Origin: an uncultured Lachnospiraceae bacterium | Lineage (GTDB): Bacteria; Bacillota; Clostridia; Lachnospirales; Lachnospiraceae | Length of the DNA: 64,000 nucleotides | Direction: 5' to 3' | NCBI GenBank assembly: GCA_947177165.1 | Contig: CAMWTP010000009.1 | Location: forward strand, 1-64,000 | In this document: piece after piece, positions 62,060-64,000 of the stretch | How positions within the stretch are numbered: position 1 is the stretch's first letter | Layout: each line of letters opens with the position of its first letter | The notes under the pieces: generated by a model | What the model saw: only the letters and a program-made list of their open reading frames with translations | The model's database searches: none | What the model was told of the DNA's origin: nothing | Made by a program: the position numbers and the translations under genes

Positions 62060-63052
62060 ATGACAAAGATAAAAATGACAATAAACAGGTTCATTAGAAG
62101 GCTGAGTATCAGGAAGAAATACAAGGACGCTCTTTTCAGGAGATGTTTTGAGGATAAGAAGGATCTGTTGGAGCTCTATAATGCGCTGAATGGGACAGAC
62201 TATGAAGATGCAGACGAGCTTAAAATCACAACACTTGAAGACTGTATTTACCTGTCATACAAGAACGATTTGTCGTTTATCATATCGGCAACTTTAAATC
62301 TTTATGAGCATCAGTCAACATACAATCCGAATATGCCGATACGCGGACTGATTTATTTTGCAAGGATATATGAGGCATACATAAAAGAAAACAAACTGAG
62401 TATATATGGCAAAACGCTCGTGAGTCTGCCTGAACCCCGGTATGTGATCTTTTATAATGGCAGGGATGACGAACCTGACTGGCAGGAGCTCAGGCTGTCG
62501 GATGCATTTAAAAAAGAGAACGAAGAGGATGGCGGGACAGCAAAGGAACCCGCGCTTGAATGCATTGCGGTGATGCTGAACATCAATTACGACCATAATA
62601 AAGAACTTCTGGACAAGTGTAAAAGACTCCACGATTATGCATATTTTGTCAGTGAGGTAAATAGAAATACGGCAAAGGGATATCCATACGAAAAGGCAAT
62701 CGGTCTGGCCATGGAGCAATGCGTGAAAAATGACATTCTAGCGGATATTCTCGGAAAACATAGAAGTGAGGTGTTGAATTTGTTGTTGAATGAGTTTGAT
62801 GTGAAGAGTTATGAAAACTGGATTCGAAATGAGAGCAGGGAAGAGGGAAGAGCGGAAGGAATATTATTAGGTAAGGCATATGGAATCATAGAATTGCTGG
62901 ATGACATCGGAGAAGTGCCCGATTCCTTAAAAAACCTGATCATGGAACAAAATAACCTTGAGGTTTTAAGGATGTGGCATAAGGCGGCAGCAAAGGCGCA
63001 GTCTGTCGAGGAGTTTGAAAGGGCAGTTGGGTTGGTAAAATCAGAGGTTTAG
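62060..63052 (+). CDS. Rpn/PD-(D/E)XK nuclease-like protein
   Basis: A 330-aa protein of the Rpn (recombination-promoting nuclease, formerly transposase_31) type common in Lachnospiraceae. The core has KYKDALFRRCFEDKKDLLEL, NLYEHQSTYNPNMPIRGLIY and YVIFYNG. The strand before EHQS reads NDLSFIIS where relatives I recall have Asp at the last position, so one catalytic acid may be lost. The C-terminal third is helical and Glu-rich (ESREEGRAEGILLGKAYGII). It has its own consensus promoter, GC content typical of the chromosome, and ends 33 bp before hemW. Confidence 0.8.
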   Translation: MTKIKMTINRFIRRLSIRKKYKDALFRRCFEDKKDLLELYNALNGTDYEDADELKITTLEDCIYLSYKNDLSFIISATLNLYEHQSTYNPNMPIRGLIYFARIYEAYIKENKLSIYGKTLVSLPEPRYVIFYNGRDDEPDWQELRLSDAFKKENEEDGGTAKEPALECIAVMLNINYDHNKELLDKCKRLHDYAYFVSEVNRNTAKGYPYEKAIGLAMEQCVKNDILADILGKHRSEVLNLLLNEFDVKSYENWIRNESREEGRAEGILLGKAYGIIELLDDIGEVPDSLKNLIMEQNNLEVLRMWHKAAAKAQSVEEFERAVGLVKSEV

Positions 63053-63084
63053 GATGATGATAATCAGGAGGGAGTGGAATCGTA

Positions 63085-64000
63085 ATGCGTTCGATGGGTG
63101 TTTATATTCATATTCCTTTCTGTGTCCGAAAATGTGTTTACTGCGATTTTCTGTCAGCGCCAGCGACAAGACAGAGACAGCAGGAGTATATAGAAGCGCT
63201 CAAAAGAGAGATAGTACACGAGGCAAAACGGTATGCCGGATATATTGTGAAAACAATATTCTTTGGAGGCGGGACACCTTCTATATTGGAGGCGGGAGAG
63301 ATCGCAGAAATTCTTGCTTGTCTGGGGAAATATTACCAGATTGATGCTGCTGCTGAGATTACGATGGAGATGAATCCGGGGACAGCGGATAGTGACAAGT
63401 TATTGAAATTGCAACGATCCGGGATAAACAGACTGAGTATCGGACTGCAGTCCGCAGACGATAAAGAGCTGGAGCTGTTAGGACGTATACATACATATCA
63501 GGATTTTATTCGTACATATCAACAGGCAAGGGAGGCTGGAATTCGAAATATTAATATAGATTTGATGTCAGCGTTGCCAGGACAGGATATGAAAAGCTGG
63601 GTGCGAACGCTTGGGACAGTGGTAGCGCTGCAGCCAGAGCACATATCGGCCTACAGTCTGATCATTGAGGAGGGAACACATCTGTATGACAAATTAGACG
63701 AATATCCGTCTGTGCCTGATGAGGATGAGGACAGGCTGATGTATCAGGCGACCAGACAGATTCTCGCAGAAAACGGCTATCACCGCTATGAAATATCAAA
63801 TTATGCGAGAGAGGGATACGAGTGCAGGCATAATTGTATCTATTGGCAGCGCGGAATCAGACATACGGCGGATTATGTTGGCTTCGGACTGGGGGCTGCA
63901 TCCTTGGTAGATAATGTTCGTTGGAAAAATACAGATAATATGAAGCAGTACCTCTATGCGTTTAACAGGGATAAGGAAACGGAATGTGATAAGCTCATTG
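63085..64000 (+). CDS. hemW: Radical-SAM protein HemW (partial, runs off window)
   Basis: HemW is the heme-chaperone relative of oxygen-independent coproporphyrinogen III oxidase. The first 305 codons are present. The iron-sulfur motif is CVRKCVYC (Cys 13, 17, 20), the spacing CxxxCxxC of radical-SAM enzymes, followed by FFGGGTPSILEAGE, INRLSIGLQSADDKELELLG and IDLMSALPGQD. GGAGTGG seven bases before the ATG at 63085 supports this start; 63094 is an alternative. In many Firmicutes it directly follows lepA, then hrcA-grpE-dnaK. Confidence 0.95.
   Translation, partial: MRSMGVYIHIPFCVRKCVYCDFLSAPATRQRQQEYIEALKREIVHEAKRYAGYIVKTIFFGGGTPSILEAGEIAEILACLGKYYQIDAAAEITMEMNPGTADSDKLLKLQRSGINRLSIGLQSADDKELELLGRIHTYQDFIRTYQQAREAGIRNINIDLMSALPGQDMKSWVRTLGTVVALQPEHISAYSLIIEEGTHLYDKLDEYPSVPDEDEDRLMYQATRQILAENGYHRYEISNYAREGYECRHNCIYWQRGIRHTADYVGFGLGAASLVDNVRWKNTDNMKQYLYAFNRDKETECDKLI

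Overview
The window looks like the chromosome of a spore-forming, probably motile member of the Clostridia, most likely Lachnospiraceae. The reasons are a complete spoIIIA operon preceded by a sigma-E-type promoter, spoIVB, a sigma-28-type promoter in front of a FliD-like gene, strong AGGAGG-type ribosome sites, and gene families common in gut Lachnospiraceae (Rpn-type and AAA-ATPase/PDDEXK proteins). Species cannot be named from sequence alone.

Region 1 (1-9.95 kb) is accessory. It holds tandem paralogous ABC exporters (one cut by the window edge), an ECF sigma factor with a long C-terminal extension, a helical-repeat protein, an AlbA-type regulator surrounded by coding remnants, a small acidic protein and a sodium:neurotransmitter-type symporter. 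Region 2 (10.0-28.9 kb) is a conserved sporulation and housekeeping block: spoIIIAA-AH, deoB, prfC, a transglutaminase lipoprotein, asp23, nusB, xseAB, ispA, dxs, tlyA, nadK, argR and recN. A 174-bp MITE-like element with 14-bp inverted ends and an 8-9 bp target duplication sits before asp23.

Region 3 (28.9-37.7 kb) holds a mini-chemoreceptor-like protein, a secreted protein, an RND efflux pair, spoIVB and a FliD-like gene. The usual recN-spoIVB-spo0A neighbourhood is split here. Region 4 (37.8-44.3 kb) is a potABCD polyamine transporter operon followed by lepA.

Region 5 (44.3-63.1 kb) is an 18.8-kb block between lepA and hemW, genes that are neighbours in many Firmicutes. It begins with a divergent XRE regulator module with repeated operators, then a Ser-rich secreted protein, a GT-C glycosyltransferase, an SH3 protein, a polytopic membrane protein and a polyprenyl-phosphate-sugar-synthase-like GT2. 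An AAA-ATPase/PDDEXK gene follows, then an AT-rich surface-glycan cluster (three GT4, two GT2, a Wzx flippase, a second GT-C). The cluster ends abruptly on a GmhA-like gene lacking its N-terminus, then a 42-aa membrane protein and an Rpn-type gene. hemW runs off the right edge. The proposed logic of the island is that cytoplasmic GTs build a lipid-linked glycan, Wzx flips it, and GT-C enzymes using polyprenyl-phosphate sugars decorate it outside.
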